Part shown: positions 1 to 9,674 of the stretch, in pieces
How the letters are laid out: each line of letters begins with the position of its first letter
How positions within the stretch are numbered: position 1 is the first letter of the stretch
Source of the DNA: Vibrio tapetis subsp. tapetis
Lineage (GTDB): Bacteria > Pseudomonadota > Gammaproteobacteria > Enterobacterales > Vibrionaceae
Length of the DNA: 64,000 nucleotides
Direction of reading: 5' to 3'
Assembly (NCBI RefSeq): GCF_900233005.1
Contig: NZ_LT960611.1
Coordinates: 1-64,000 of the forward strand
The notes under the pieces: generated by a model
What the model was told of the DNA's origin: nothing
Seen by the model: the letters and a program-made list of their open reading frames with translations, nothing else
Database searches by the model: none
Translations under genes and position numbers: made by a program

Positions 1-90
1 CCTGTAACATGCGCTACCCTCATTGATCGTCGTTCTTAATTATAGTGTACTTTAAATTGAGTATTCTGACTTTACAGTATTGAAGTGGAT

Positions 91-130
91 AAAAAAGGCC
101 GATACTAATAAGTACCGGCCTAATATTTTT
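91..130 (-). terminator. valS intrinsic terminator
   Basis: A hairpin at 96-121 pairs AGGCCG with CGGCCT and, after one mismatch, TACT with AGTA around an AATA loop. On the minus strand it is followed by six T (91-96), so it fits the end of the valS transcript. A T-rich run on the other side (125-130) could make it work in both directions. Confidence 0.8.
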
Positions 131-165
131 AGCCTTTAGCCTTTAGCCTTTAGCCTTTAGCTTTT
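131..165. repeat. Heptamer tandem array (AGCCTTT, ~5 units)
   Basis: Four exact copies of AGCCTTT (131-158) are followed by a degenerate AGCTTTT. On the minus strand the unit reads AAAGGCT, the same heptamer as the array at 50904-50962. It lies between the valS stop codon (171-173) and the valS terminator (91-130), so it would be in the 3' UTR of the valS mRNA. Confidence 0.9.
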
Positions 166-170
166 TGAGC

Positions 171-3044
171 TTAAAGCGCAGCAATCGTTGCTTTCTGCTC
201 TTCTAGTTTAACTAAAGTATCTTTGTAGCCTTCAAGCTTTTCACGCTCTTTAGCGATAACGGCTTCAGGTGCTTTTGCTACGAAGCCTTCGTTGCCAAGT
301 TTACCTTCGATACGTTTGATTTCACCTTGAGTTTTAGCGGCTTCTTTATCAAGACGAGCAAGCTCTGCATCTTTATCGATAAGACCCGCCATTGGGATCA
401 TCAATTCAGATTTGCCAACAAGTTTTGTCGCGCAAGCTGGTGTTACTTCACCATCTGCTAGCACTTTAATGTCATCTAACTTAGCAAGAGACGTTAGGAC
501 AATCTTGTTTACTTCGATACGAGCGGCGTCTTTTTCATCGGCAACTTTGATCATTATCTCGAGGCCTTTGCTCGGAGCAATGTCGTATTCCGCACGTAGG
601 TTACGGATAGCTGTGATGAAGGTTTTAACCCATTCGATGTCTTCAACAATCTCAGCATTGAAGTTATCTTCATTAAACTGAGGAAGAGCTTGAGTCATGA
701 TCGTCTCGCCTTCAACACCATCAATCAGCGGCTTAACGCTCTGCCAGATTGATTCTGTGATGTAAGGGATCACTGGGTGAGCAAGACGTAGCGTTTTCTC
801 TAGAACAGTAATAAGCGTGTAACGAGTTGCTTGTTGCTGCGCTTCAGAGCCTTTCCATAGAACGGGTTTAGTTAACTCTAAGTACCAGTCACAGAATTGG
901 TTCCAGATGAATTCGTAAAGCGTGTTTGCTGCCATGTCTAGACGGTAGTTGTCTAGGTGAGCGTTAAACTCTTTCGCTGTGATTTCAAACTGAGATTCGA
1001 TCCACTTGTCAGCAAGAGAGAACTCCATGTTTGCACGGCCTTCAACAGATAAAGACATGCCACAATCGTGCTCTTCTGTGTTCATTAGTACGTAACGGCT
1101 AGCGTTCCATAGCTTGTTACAGAAGTTACGGTAACCCTCTAAGCGCTTCATATCCCAGTTGATATCACGACCAGTAGACGCCATCGCTGCAAGAGTGAAA
1201 CGTAGGGCATCAGTACCGTAAGGTTCAATACCGGCTTCAAACGTTTTACGCGTTGCTTTTTCGATCTTCTTCGCCAGTTTTGGTTGCATCATGTTGCCAC
1301 AACGCTTTTCTACTAGCTCTTCAAGGCCGATGCCATCAATCATATCGATTGGATCAAGTACGTTGCCCTTCGACTTAGACATTTTATCGCCATTTTCATC
1401 ACGGATAAGGCCCGTCATGTAAACAGTTTTAAATGGTACTTGTGCTTTGCCTTCGTCATCTTTACAGAAGTGCATGGTCATCATGATCATACGAGCAACC
1501 CAGAAGAAGATGATATCAAAGCCAGATACCAATACGTCTGATGGGTGGAAGGTTTTCAGTGCTTCTGTATCTTCAGGCCAGCCTTGCGTGCCGAATGTCC
1601 AAAGAGCTGAAGAGAACCATGTGTCCAGTACATCGTCGTCTTGCTTAAGTACGACAACAGGCGCTAGGTTATTCTTTTCACGTACTTCTTCTTCGCTACG
1701 ACCAACGTAAACTTTACCGTCGTTGTCGTACCAAGCTGGGATTCTATGGCCCCACCAAAGTTGGCGAGAGATACACCAGTCTTGAACGTCACGCATCCAC
1801 GCGAAGTACATGTTTTCATATTGCTTAGGAACGAATTGGATTTCACCATCTTCTACTGCTTTTACCGCAGGAGCGGCCAAAGGAGCAGTGCGCACATACC
1901 ATTGGTCTGTCAGCATAGGTTCGATAACAACACCACCACGGTCGCCGTAAGGAACCGTTAGATCGTGATCTTTAATTTCATCAAGAAGACCCAACTCTTC
2001 AAACTCAGCCACGATAGCTTTACGAGCGGCAAAACGCTCCATGCCTTGGTATTTTGCTGGAATTTCTGTTGAGTAAACATCACTTTCTTCACCGTTGGTC
2101 GTGAATATTTCAGCAGCATCACGGATATCGGCATTGAAGGTTAGGATGTTGATCATTGGCAGGTTATTGCGTTTACCCACTTCGTAATCGTTAAAGTCAT
2201 GAGCGGGTGTAATTTTCACACAACCTGTGCCTTTTTCCATATCTGCGTGTTCATCACCTAAGATAGGGATAAGACGATTAACGATAGGAAGTAGGATCTC
2301 TTTACCGATAAGATCTTTGTAGCGTGGATCTTCAGGGTTAACTGCAACGCCAGTATCACCAAGCATGGTTTCTGGACGAGTCGTTGCAACAACGATGTGA
2401 TCTTTACCATCAGCGGTTTTAACACCGTTCGCTAGTGGGTAGCGGAAGTGCCACATGAAGCCTTTTTTGTCTTTGTTTTCAACTTCAAGATCAGAGATCG
2501 CGGTGTGAAGTTTTGGATCCCAGTTTACCAAGCGCTTTCCACGGTAAATTAGGTCGTCTTCAAACAAACGTACGAAAACTTCTTGAGTGGCTGCTGATAA
2601 GCCATCATCCATTGTGAAACGCTCACGTTCCCAATCTACTGATGCGCCAAGGCGACGAAGTTGTTTCGTAATGGTGCCACCAGATTCAGCTTTCCATTCC
2701 CAAATTTTATCGATGAAGGCTTCACGGCCGTAGTCGTGTTTTGTTTTGCCTTCTTCCGCAGCAATTTTGCGCTCAACAACCATTTGAGTCGCGATACCTG
2801 CGTGGTCAGTACCGACTTGCCAAAGCGTGTTTTTACCCTTCATACGCTCTGCACGGACAAGCGTATCCATGATGGTGTCTTGGAACGCGTGGCCCATATG
2901 CAGGCTACCAGTGACGTTCGGTGGCGGTATCATGATGCTGTAAGCTTCTTTTGATGTGTCACCGTGTGGCTTAAAGTAGCCTTTCTCTTCCCAAGCTTGA
3001 TATAGAGCTTGTTCGATTGATGTTGGGTTGTATGTCTTTTCCAT
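171..3044 (-). CDS. valS: Valine--tRNA ligase
   Basis: Class I aminoacyl-tRNA synthetase that charges tRNA-Val in the cytoplasm and edits misactivated threonine. The HIGH-type motif HMGH is at residues about 49-52 after PPPNVTGSL, and KMSKS is at about 554-558. The CP1 editing domain lies between them, and a charged C-terminal coiled coil (about residues 885-955) is typical of ValRS. The length (957 aa) fits the family. An ATG four codons upstream (3056) is possible, but GAAGAG sits just before the ATG at 3044 and the product then starts MEKTYNP as in E. coli. It is last in the order pepA-holC-valS and ends at a hairpin terminator. Confidence 0.97.
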   Translation of the reverse strand: MEKTYNPTSIEQALYQAWEEKGYFKPHGDTSKEAYSIMIPPPNVTGSLHMGHAFQDTIMDTLVRAERMKGKNTLWQVGTDHAGIATQMVVERKIAAEEGKTKHDYGREAFIDKIWEWKAESGGTITKQLRRLGASVDWERERFTMDDGLSAATQEVFVRLFEDDLIYRGKRLVNWDPKLHTAISDLEVENKDKKGFMWHFRYPLANGVKTADGKDHIVVATTRPETMLGDTGVAVNPEDPRYKDLIGKEILLPIVNRLIPILGDEHADMEKGTGCVKITPAHDFNDYEVGKRNNLPMINILTFNADIRDAAEIFTTNGEESDVYSTEIPAKYQGMERFAARKAIVAEFEELGLLDEIKDHDLTVPYGDRGGVVIEPMLTDQWYVRTAPLAAPAVKAVEDGEIQFVPKQYENMYFAWMRDVQDWCISRQLWWGHRIPAWYDNDGKVYVGRSEEEVREKNNLAPVVVLKQDDDVLDTWFSSALWTFGTQGWPEDTEALKTFHPSDVLVSGFDIIFFWVARMIMMTMHFCKDDEGKAQVPFKTVYMTGLIRDENGDKMSKSKGNVLDPIDMIDGIGLEELVEKRCGNMMQPKLAKKIEKATRKTFEAGIEPYGTDALRFTLAAMASTGRDINWDMKRLEGYRNFCNKLWNASRYVLMNTEEHDCGMSLSVEGRANMEFSLADKWIESQFEITAKEFNAHLDNYRLDMAANTLYEFIWNQFCDWYLELTKPVLWKGSEAQQQATRYTLITVLEKTLRLAHPVIPYITESIWQSVKPLIDGVEGETIMTQALPQFNEDNFNAEIVEDIEWVKTFITAIRNLRAEYDIAPSKGLEIMIKVADEKDAARIEVNKIVLTSLAKLDDIKVLADGEVTPACATKLVGKSELMIPMAGLIDKDAELARLDKEAAKTQGEIKRIEGKLGNEGFVAKAPEAVIAKEREKLEGYKDTLVKLEEQKATIAAL

Positions 3045-3149
3045 AGCGCTCTTCATGGGTACTGTGATTAGTGTGTCTAAACCAAACGTTATACGTAATT
3101 TGGGTTGTCTTCATTGAGTGTATGAAGTCGCATTACGTATAAGGTTTGG

Positions 3150-3599
3150 TTATGGATAATGTATTTCGATGGTTTGCATTTCGTAGCCAGCTTGACGATA
3201 TATTTTAAACCGTTGACGTGCTGTCTGCTTCGCTTTTTCATCGCAGGGTACGAAGTCTATCACTTGTGCAAAGGCTGGGGCAAAATTTGTCAGATCATTC
3301 GTCAAATTTATTACCAACTGCCGATTCCAATTTGGTTTTAGTTCAGTATAACCAATCTCAATTGATGTGCCTGAACGTGGGCCTTCGCCAACCAAGTTAT
3401 GAGCGGTGAAATTATTAGGCTCTAGTTGCCAAAAATATTCAGCGAGTTGTTCTGCTTGCTTCTTGCTTTCGGCATTGAGGTAAACTTTTGCTCCTTGTTT
3501 CGCAAAGTGCTGAGCAAGAAAAACAACGTAGCCTAGTAGGCCTTCAATCGTCGATTGTGGGCTTTCAGGTTTTACTAGGTAAAACGTTGCCGTTGCCAT
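3150..3599 (-). CDS. holC: DNA polymerase III chi subunit
   Basis: The 149-aa product resembles HolC, the chi subunit of the clamp-loader complex. In the family chi binds psi and the C-terminus of single-strand binding protein, coupling the replisome to SSB-coated template. The start MATATFYLV and the QAEQLAEYFWQ segment are typical of the family, and E. coli chi is nearly the same length. It sits between pepA and valS, the usual gammaproteobacterial order. A terminator separates it from pepA, so it may have its own promoter as well as receiving readthrough. About 105 bp separate it from valS. Confidence 0.93.
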   Translation of the reverse strand: MATATFYLVKPESPQSTIEGLLGYVVFLAQHFAKQGAKVYLNAESKKQAEQLAEYFWQLEPNNFTAHNLVGEGPRSGTSIEIGYTELKPNWNRQLVINLTNDLTNFAPAFAQVIDFVPCDEKAKQTARQRFKIYRQAGYEMQTIEIHYP

Positions 3600-3626
3600 T
3601 TTAATTCACCGCTTCTTTTAAAAAAG

Positions 3627-3650
3627 AAAAGGGCCTTTCGGCCCTTTTAT
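3627..3650 (-). terminator. Terminator after pepA
   Basis: A hairpin AAAAGGGCC-TTTC-GGCCCTTTT lies directly after the pepA stop codon and is followed on the minus strand by T-rich sequence. It separates pepA from holC. Confidence 0.85.
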
Positions 3651-5173
3651 TAATTTGAAGATTTCTCTTCGGATTCTTGGCCACTGCGATTCAATAAGAA
3701 TTGGACAAGCATCGAGACCGGACGACCTGTTGAGCCTTTGCTCATGCCACCTGATTTCCATGCTGTACCCGCAATATCGATGTGAGCCCAGTTGTATTTC
3801 TTAGTAAAGCGAGACAAGAAGCAAGCTGCAGTGATAGTACCCGCTGCTTTACCGCCTAGGTTTGACATGTCGGCAAACGGGCTAGCAAGTTGTTCTTGGT
3901 ATTCTTCTCCCATTGGTAGACGCCAAGCGCGGTCACCCGCCTGCTCTGATGCGTTTACCAGCTCATGAGACAACGGATTGTGATTAGAGACAACGCCACT
4001 GATGTGATGACCAAGTGCAATCACACATGCGCCTGTTAGGGTAGCGACATCAACAACACAATCTGGTTCGAAACGTTCAACGTAAGTTAATGCGTCACAA
4101 AGAACCAAACGACCTTCCGCATCGGTATTCAAGACTTCAACGGTTTGGCCTGACATTGTCGTAAGAATGTCACCTGGGCGGTATGCATTGCTACCTGGCA
4201 TGTTTTCACAACCAGCGAGGATAGCCACAACATTGATTGGCAGGTTAAGTTTTGCCAATGCCTTCATTGTGCCGAAGACAGATGCTGCACCACACATGTC
4301 ATATTTCATCTCATCCATGCCTGCGCCTGGTTTAAGTGAAATACCACCTGAATCAAAAGTAAGACCTTTGCCGACTAATACGATAGGTTTCGCGTTTGGA
4401 TCCGCAGCACCTTTGTATTCGATAACCGACATCATGGATTCATTATGAGAACCACGACCTACCGCTAGGTAAGAAGTCATGCCCAATTTTTCCATTTCTT
4501 GCTCACCAATGATCTTGGTGGTCACTGTGTCGTATTCGTCAGCCAAACGACGAGCTTGTGAAGCCAAGTAGGCAGGGTTCGCAACGTTTGGTGGCATGTT
4601 ACCTAGATCTTTTGATGCTTTAACGCCTGAAGCGATAGAGAGACCGTGGTTAATTGCTTTTTCACCAAGGTTGAGCTCACGGCGTGTCGGCACGTTGAAC
4701 ACTAGCTTGCGTAATGGACGGCGAGTTTCTGGTTTAGCACTTTTGAACTGATTGAAAGTGTAAAGACCATCTTTTGTTGATTCAACCGCTTGGCGTACTT
4801 TCCAGTACGTATCTCGGCCCTTAACATGTAACTCCGTTAGAAAACAAACGGCTTCCATTGAACCGGTTTCGTTCAATGTGCTAATGGTCTTTTGAATGAT
4901 TTCTTTGTATTGACGTTCGCCAAGCTCTCGCTCTTTACCGCAACCCACGAGTAGTACTCGCTCAGACAGTACGCCGGGTACTTGATGCAAAAGTAGCATC
5001 TGTCCTGGTTTTCCTTCCAAGTCACCGCGTCGCAATAGTGAACTAATATAGCCGTCGCTGATTTTATCCAGCTGTTCGGCTACTGGAGAAAGACGGCGAG
5101 GTTCGAAGACACCGACAACGATACATGCGCTGCGCTGCTTCTCAGGGCTGCCACTTTTTACACTGAACTCCAT
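3650..5173 (-). CDS. pepA: Cytosol (leucyl) aminopeptidase A
   Basis: M17-family dinuclear-metal aminopeptidase that removes N-terminal residues from peptides. The family signature NTDAEGRL is at about residues 349-356, and metal ligands are visible in [11 protein letters not shown] and [10 protein letters not shown] upstream of it. The length (507 aa) matches the usual hexameric enzyme. In E. coli, PepA also binds DNA as a partner in Xer recombination and in carAB control; whether that holds here is not visible. The gene is divergent from lptF with about 190 bp between them, and it heads pepA-holC-valS. The alternative name is leucine aminopeptidase. Confidence 0.96.
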   Translation of the reverse strand: MEFSVKSGSPEKQRSACIVVGVFEPRRLSPVAEQLDKISDGYISSLLRRGDLEGKPGQMLLLHQVPGVLSERVLLVGCGKERELGERQYKEIIQKTISTLNETGSMEAVCFLTELHVKGRDTYWKVRQAVESTKDGLYTFNQFKSAKPETRRPLRKLVFNVPTRRELNLGEKAINHGLSIASGVKASKDLGNMPPNVANPAYLASQARRLADEYDTVTTKIIGEQEMEKLGMTSYLAVGRGSHNESMMSVIEYKGAADPNAKPIVLVGKGLTFDSGGISLKPGAGMDEMKYDMCGAASVFGTMKALAKLNLPINVVAILAGCENMPGSNAYRPGDILTTMSGQTVEVLNTDAEGRLVLCDALTYVERFEPDCVVDVATLTGACVIALGHHISGVVSNHNPLSHELVNASEQAGDRAWRLPMGEEYQEQLASPFADMSNLGGKAAGTITAACFLSRFTKKYNWAHIDIAGTAWKSGGMSKGSTGRPVSMLVQFLLNRSGQESEEKSSN

Positions 5174-5362
5174 GCGTACTCCTACATCCTGAAGACAAAC
5201 TGAACTAAATGTTAGATAATGCCTGCTTAACTTGCTTATTCGCGTTTGAATGTAAGTCAGATTAAGCTGATTAACAATTAGCCAAAAACTAAAAATAAAA
5301 GATTCAACGGGAAATTATAGTGATTCAATTAAAAAAACAAGTTTTCTATAGGTAATTTGAGC

Positions 5363-6466
5363 GTGATTATTGTTAGATATTTGATCCGCGAGACAGTTAA
5401 GACTCAATTTGCCGTCTTTTTTGTCCTTTTTTTGATTTTTGTTAGTCAAAAATTCATCGCTGTACTTGCGGATGCTTCCGACGGTGATATTCCGTCCAGT
5501 GTGATCCTGTCATTGGTCGCTCTTAACATGCCAACAATGGCATTGTTGATGTTACCTTTGAGTTTATATATCGGGATTTTAGTCACTTTTGGCCGTCTCT
5601 ACGCTGAAAGTGAGATTACCGTTATGAATGCGACGGGTACAGGGAATAAAATCCTGGTTCAAGCGGCATTATATTTGGCCTTGATTACTGGCGTTGCTGC
5701 GGGTTTCAACTCTTTGTGGTTAGCACCATGGAGTCAACAGCAAACCGCACAATTGTATGCGCAAGTTGCCAGTGATAACACGATAGAGCTGCTGCAAAAA
5801 GGGCAGTTCCAACGTTCTCCTGATGGCTCGGCTGTTGTGTTTATCGATGATATTGATAAGAAAGATCTGAAGAACGTATTTATTGCGCAACTGAGTCCAA
5901 GAGACAGCATTCGACCAAGTGTGATGTTTGCAGAATCTGGCCACATGAGTGAACTATCAGATGGCCGACAGATTTTGACTCTTGAAGACGGTAAACGTTA
6001 TGAAGGTATTCCGACTCAACTAGACTATATGGTCACAGACTACAAAGAATACGAAACCCTTATCGGTCAGCGAAAAATAGAATTAGGCTCTCAAGGGTGG
6101 ATGGCTAAACCCACACTCGATCTATTGAGCGATGAAAGTAATCATGCTCAAGCAGAGTTACAGTGGCGCATTTCCTTAGTTATTTGTATTCCGCTACTGA
6201 CTATGATCGTTATCCCATTATCGGCGGTAAACCCTAGGCAGGGTCGTTTTGCTAAAATGGCGCCTGCGGTATTGATTTACTTGACCTACTTTTTGTTACT
6301 GAGCACGGCGCAATCAGCGATGCAAAGTGGTAGCTTGCCAACGTATATCGGCATGTGGGCGCTCAATGGTGTTACTTTGCTCGCGGGGGTTGCGTTAAAT
6401 GGTATGGACAGTTTGTTTGTTCGTCGGATTAAAGAAAAACTGAAAACTAAGGTAGCGCGTGTTTAA
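5363..6466 (+). CDS. lptF: LPS export ABC transporter permease LptF
   Basis: Inner-membrane permease that with LptG and the LptB ATPase extracts lipopolysaccharide and passes it to LptC. Three hydrophobic segments near the N-terminus and three near the C-terminus flank a periplasmic beta-rich domain, as in the LptF/LptG family. The sequence ESEITVMNATG and the later NPRQGR are typical family positions. I chose the GTG at 5363, which gives MIIVRYLIRET as in E. coli; a TTG at 5357 with a better-spaced AGG is an alternative that adds two residues. The 3' end overlaps lptG by 8 bp, so the two are translationally coupled. Confidence 0.93.
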   Translation: MIIVRYLIRETVKTQFAVFFVLFLIFVSQKFIAVLADASDGDIPSSVILSLVALNMPTMALLMLPLSLYIGILVTFGRLYAESEITVMNATGTGNKILVQAALYLALITGVAAGFNSLWLAPWSQQQTAQLYAQVASDNTIELLQKGQFQRSPDGSAVVFIDDIDKKDLKNVFIAQLSPRDSIRPSVMFAESGHMSELSDGRQILTLEDGKRYEGIPTQLDYMVTDYKEYETLIGQRKIELGSQGWMAKPTLDLLSDESNHAQAELQWRISLVICIPLLTMIVIPLSAVNPRQGRFAKMAPAVLIYLTYFLLLSTAQSAMQSGSLPTYIGMWALNGVTLLAGVALNGMDSLFVRRIKEKLKTKVARV

Positions 6467-7529
6467 GATTCTCGATTGGTATATCGGTCGCACCATTATT
6501 GCAACCACGGCACTGTGTTTGTCCACGCTCGTTGGTTTGTCGGCCATCATTAAATACGTAGAACAGTTAAAATCTTCAGGGGAAGGTAACTATGATGCCC
6601 TGCAAGCGCTGTTTTATACCTTGCTTACCGTGCCAAGGGATATCGAGCTATTTTTTCCTATGGCAGTGTTGCTAGGAGCGTTAATCGGCCTTGGCATGCT
6701 AGCAACGAGCTCTGAGCTTGTTGTTATGCAAGCAGCGGGTTTTTCAAAAGCCAATATCGGTGGTTCAGTATTGAAAACCGCCATTCCTATCATGTTGCTG
6801 GTTATGATGTTAGGCGAGTGGGGCGCCCCTGCAACACAGAAAATGGCGAGGGAGCTTCGTGCATTTTCGATCTCCGGTGGCAGTATTGTTTCGATCAGAA
6901 GTGGCGTATGGGCCAAAGATGGCAATGATTTTATTTATATTGCTCGAGTTGATGGTGATGAATTGCAAGGTGTTAATGTCTGGCAATTTGATGATAACAA
7001 ACAATTAAAAAGTACGTTATCGGCCAAAAAATCGACCTATATTTCTGAAAACAACTGGCAAAGCGAAGATATTGTTGTGACTGAGTTTGTCGATAATATT
7101 CAGGTAGAGAAAAGCCATGTAGATAGCTATAAATGGCAAAGTACCATTACGCCAGACAAGTTGTCTGTGGTGACCGTTCAGCCTGCTGAGCTAGCATTAA
7201 GTGAACTATATAGTTACGTAAAATATTTGAAAGCCTCAGAACAAGATGCTTCAAGGTATGATTTGGCACTATGGCGAAAAGCAACTCAACCGATTTCGGT
7301 CGCAGTTATGATGTTTGTGGCGATGTCGTTTGTGTTTGGACCGCTGCGGAGTGTGGCAATGGGCACGCGCATCTTATCGGGCGTGGTTGCCGGTTTTGGC
7401 TTTTACATTTTTGCCGAGACATTTGGTAATGTGAGCTTGCTTTACAAGTTGCATCCCTCGTTCGGGGCATTGTTCCCTAGTGGTGTCTTCTTGATTATTG
7501 CGTTTTTGATGATGCGGCGGAAGTTCTAA
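6459..7529 (+). CDS. lptG: LPS export ABC transporter permease LptG
   Basis: Second permease of the LptB2FG complex. The 356-aa product begins MFKILDWYIGRTI from a GTG codon inside the end of lptF. It has six hydrophobic segments in the same 3+3 arrangement, a periplasmic domain between about residues 130 and 260, and the family pattern SSELVVMQAAGFS. The lptF-lptG pair is essential in related bacteria. The operon ends at a strong terminator that faces the convergent RDD gene. Confidence 0.94.
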   Translation: MFKILDWYIGRTIIATTALCLSTLVGLSAIIKYVEQLKSSGEGNYDALQALFYTLLTVPRDIELFFPMAVLLGALIGLGMLATSSELVVMQAAGFSKANIGGSVLKTAIPIMLLVMMLGEWGAPATQKMARELRAFSISGGSIVSIRSGVWAKDGNDFIYIARVDGDELQGVNVWQFDDNKQLKSTLSAKKSTYISENNWQSEDIVVTEFVDNIQVEKSHVDSYKWQSTITPDKLSVVTVQPAELALSELYSYVKYLKASEQDASRYDLALWRKATQPISVAVMMFVAMSFVFGPLRSVAMGTRILSGVVAGFGFYIFAETFGNVSLLYKLHPSFGALFPSGVFLIIAFLMMRRKF

Positions 7530-7536
7530 TCAAAAA

Positions 7537-7568
7537 GAGAAAAGGGAAGCGACTGGCTTCCCTTTTTT
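7537..7568. terminator. Terminator between lptG and RDD gene
   Basis: The hairpin AAAAGGGAAGC-GACTG-GCTTCCCTTTTTT has an A-run before and a T-run after, so it can end both lptG (plus) and the convergent RDD gene (minus). Confidence 0.85.
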
Positions 7569-7595
7569 ATGTTGTTCTATGCAGGCAGCGTGAGG

Positions 7596-8066
7596 TTAAC
7601 GTGCTTTTTCGAGCACAATGACTTCAGACTTTGCCCACATATCTTGAAACGCACGTTTTTCTGGGTCAAACGGGACAGTAAAGTTACCCAATCCAAAGGC
7701 GGAGGTGGTGAGTCGAATGAGAGCCTGTGTTGCGGAAATAGTGCTGCCATCTGAGTTTTGCACGCGCAACTTCCATGCGCGCATTCCCAATGTTTGTCCT
7801 GCTCTTGTCCAAAAGAAGACAAAGAAGCCTACCCAAACTGCGACGAGATAAGAGGTGTACAAAAGGCTAAATACAGGATGCCGTGTTAATAAGTCGCTGG
7901 CATCAATGTATTGACCGTACCCCATTAACCCTGCAGCGTTTAAAGCAAAGATAATGGCAATGATTAGCCCGCCCGCCATCATCTCAACCGCAATTACAAC
8001 AATTGCGTCGTAGAAGAGTGCTGCAAGCCGTTTCATTAAGCCTGCTTTGTTGGTGTTCTTGTTCAT
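7596..8066 (-). CDS. RDD family membrane protein
   Basis: Small inner-membrane protein of about 156 residues. The motif R-L-A-A-L-F-Y-D near residue 12 gives the Arg and Asp of the RDD family, and three hydrophobic segments follow (about 20-45, 65-85 and near 110). Some RDD proteins have been linked to cation or proton transport, but most are uncharacterised, and no substrate can be assigned here. I chose the ATG at 8066, which is preceded by GGTGA at good spacing; a GTG at 8075 would add three residues. It is convergent with lptG. Confidence 0.8.
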   Translation of the reverse strand: MNKNTNKAGLMKRLAALFYDAIVVIAVEMMAGGLIIAIIFALNAAGLMGYGQYIDASDLLTRHPVFSLLYTSYLVAVWVGFFVFFWTRAGQTLGMRAWKLRVQNSDGSTISATQALIRLTTSAFGLGNFTVPFDPEKRAFQDMWAKSEVIVLEKAR

Positions 8067-8196
8067 GGTATTCACCGATAGAGTTAACTGGCGTCAGCAT
8101 ATAAACTTGTGAGCACTTATTAAAGTGATACAGCGCACACCTAGAACATGAGTGGCCAAATAATCGCCAAACGATTTGTTTTTAAAGAATTAAGGC

Positions 8197-8224
8197 TTGC
8201 ACCCGCTCAAGCCATACGTATAAT
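8197..8224 (+). promoter_or_regulatory. Promoter of tRNA-Leu
   Basis: TTGCAC (8197-8202) and TATAAT (8219-8224) are separated by 16 bp, about 30 bp before the mature tRNA. This is a near-consensus sigma-70 promoter. Confidence 0.75.
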
Positions 8225-8255
8225 GCGAAACATCAAAGGGCGCTAGCCTTAAGAT

Positions 8256-8340
8256 GCCGGTATGGTGAAATTGGTATACACGACGGATTCAAAATCCGTT
8301 GCCTTCGGGCGTGGCGGTTCAAGTCCGCCTACCGGTACCA
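8256..8340 (+). tRNA. tRNA-Leu (CAA)
   Basis: An 85-nt class II tRNA with acceptor GCCGGTA/TACCGGT, anticodon stem ACGGA/TCCGT around the loop TTCAAAA (anticodon CAA, codon UUG), a long variable arm and encoded CCA. It is a single-gene unit. Confidence 0.95.
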
Positions 8341-8350
8341 TATTTAAATG

Positions 8351-8380
8351 ACAAAGCCTCAGCTAACGCTGGGGCTTTGT
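8351..8380 (+). terminator. Terminator after tRNA-Leu
   Basis: A 13-bp stem, ACAAAGCCTCAGC with GCTGGGGCTTTGT around TAAC, with one G-T pair. The following T tract is weak (TGTATTT). Confidence 0.65.
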
Positions 8381-8471
8381 TGTATTTGGCTTATAAAAAT
8401 AACTATGCATTGGGCTGGTAGTCCTACGCCACCAATACACCCCTTACCAAACAAATTTCACTCTTCCAACT

Positions 8472-9428
8472 TTAACTCGGCATTGAAGAAAGCTCGTGCC
8501 TTGTATCTATAATGGCTTTGACCTGCTTAAAAGAGATCAACTTGATGCCTTGGCGGTGAATGTAATTCTTCAACTCTGGGCTTAGCATGGCTTTATAGTC
8601 GGCCACTCTGATCTGCCAATCTACTCCAGGGCATATTGCCTTTAATTCATCGGATTCTTGCGCAGGATGCAGTAGAAAAAAGGTCACCCCCGGTTTTAAT
8701 TGTGAGAGCTTTTGTTTCAGCTGTTCCACTCGGTGATTAGGGTCGGTATAGGATAGCGAGTCCCAATGGTCGAAACAGGGCATTCCTAGCTTACTGTGGT
8801 GGCGTGCATGATCGTAAACACTGCCATATTTCTCTGTGAGTGGGTACGCAGTATGTTCCATGTTCAGGTGTTTTGTCATACCGTCTTGATTTTTAAAATA
8901 CTCGGGTGATAAAACAAACTGAGGTAATTGTCTTTCGATAGCCAACTGATTGAAAATTGGCAAGGTTTTGGCAGACAACATAGAGAACATGTGTGAGTCC
9001 AAATGACTAACTTGAATTCCCGCATTCAACGCTCTGTCTAACTGTGCGGTGATTTCTTGTTTTATCGAGCCTGGGGCTGCATAACGCCATAATTCGTACT
9101 CATTCTTGTGCATGTAACCGCTATCATCAATCAACCCTGATTTAGGGTCTGATGTGCTAATAGGGCTCCAGCGATAGCTTTGCCATTCGTTGGTAAGGGT
9201 GAGATGCACACCCATATCGAGATCTGGGTATTGGCGACATAATTTAGCCACTTCGGGAAACCATGGGCAAGGAACCATCACTGACCCTGATTGCGCAATG
9301 CCAAAATTCAACAGCTCTTGATAAGCGGGGATGGTGGAATGGCTGACGCCTACATCATCGCAGTGAAACATCACAACCCGGTCGCTCGGGTCAAACCCTA
9401 AATCTTGGAGCAAGGTATTTTCCAACAT
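8472..9428 (-). CDS. YdjC/ChbG-like carbohydrate deacetylase
   Basis: The 318-aa product has the layout of the YdjC/ChbG family, metal-dependent deacetylases; ChbG acts on N-acetylated chito-oligosaccharides. The DD pair in FHCDDVGVS (D24, D25) and the histidines in GVHLTLT (about residue 75) and SHLDSHMF (about 142-147) match the expected metal and catalytic positions. It stands alone, with no sugar transporter or chitobiose gene beside it, so the substrate is open; polysaccharide-deacetylase-like roles are also possible. No signal peptide is visible, so it is probably cytoplasmic. It is separated from the porin gene by about 245 bp with a terminator. Confidence 0.8.
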   Translation of the reverse strand: MLENTLLQDLGFDPSDRVVMFHCDDVGVSHSTIPAYQELLNFGIAQSGSVMVPCPWFPEVAKLCRQYPDLDMGVHLTLTNEWQSYRWSPISTSDPKSGLIDDSGYMHKNEYELWRYAAPGSIKQEITAQLDRALNAGIQVSHLDSHMFSMLSAKTLPIFNQLAIERQLPQFVLSPEYFKNQDGMTKHLNMEHTAYPLTEKYGSVYDHARHHSKLGMPCFDHWDSLSYTDPNHRVEQLKQKLSQLKPGVTFFLLHPAQESDELKAICPGVDWQIRVADYKAMLSPELKNYIHRQGIKLISFKQVKAIIDTRHELSSMPS

Positions 9429-9618
9429 GAATAAAACCTCCTAGAAAATATTAATCAATAGCTATCAGCGCCTTGTCGCTGCGCTTGAAGTGATTATGGG
9501 CAGATTAATAATGCAGCAGAAAAATGCAACTGCAGAAGGAGGAAAATGAACGGATATAATCAGCGATCGACGGATTAGTACTAGATGAAGGCTGCGACGG
9601 TATTGTGCGTCGTTCAAA

Positions 9619-9646
9619 CAAAAAACGCCCACTGAAGTGGGCGTTG
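9619..9646 (-). terminator. Porin gene terminator
   Basis: The hairpin AACGCCCAC-TGA-A-GTGGGCGTT at about 9625-9645 is followed on the minus strand by a T run (complement of 9619-9625). It lies about 30 bp after the porin stop codon. Confidence 0.8.
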
Positions 9647-9674
9647 CGGACTCATGGACTAAATTAAGAACGCA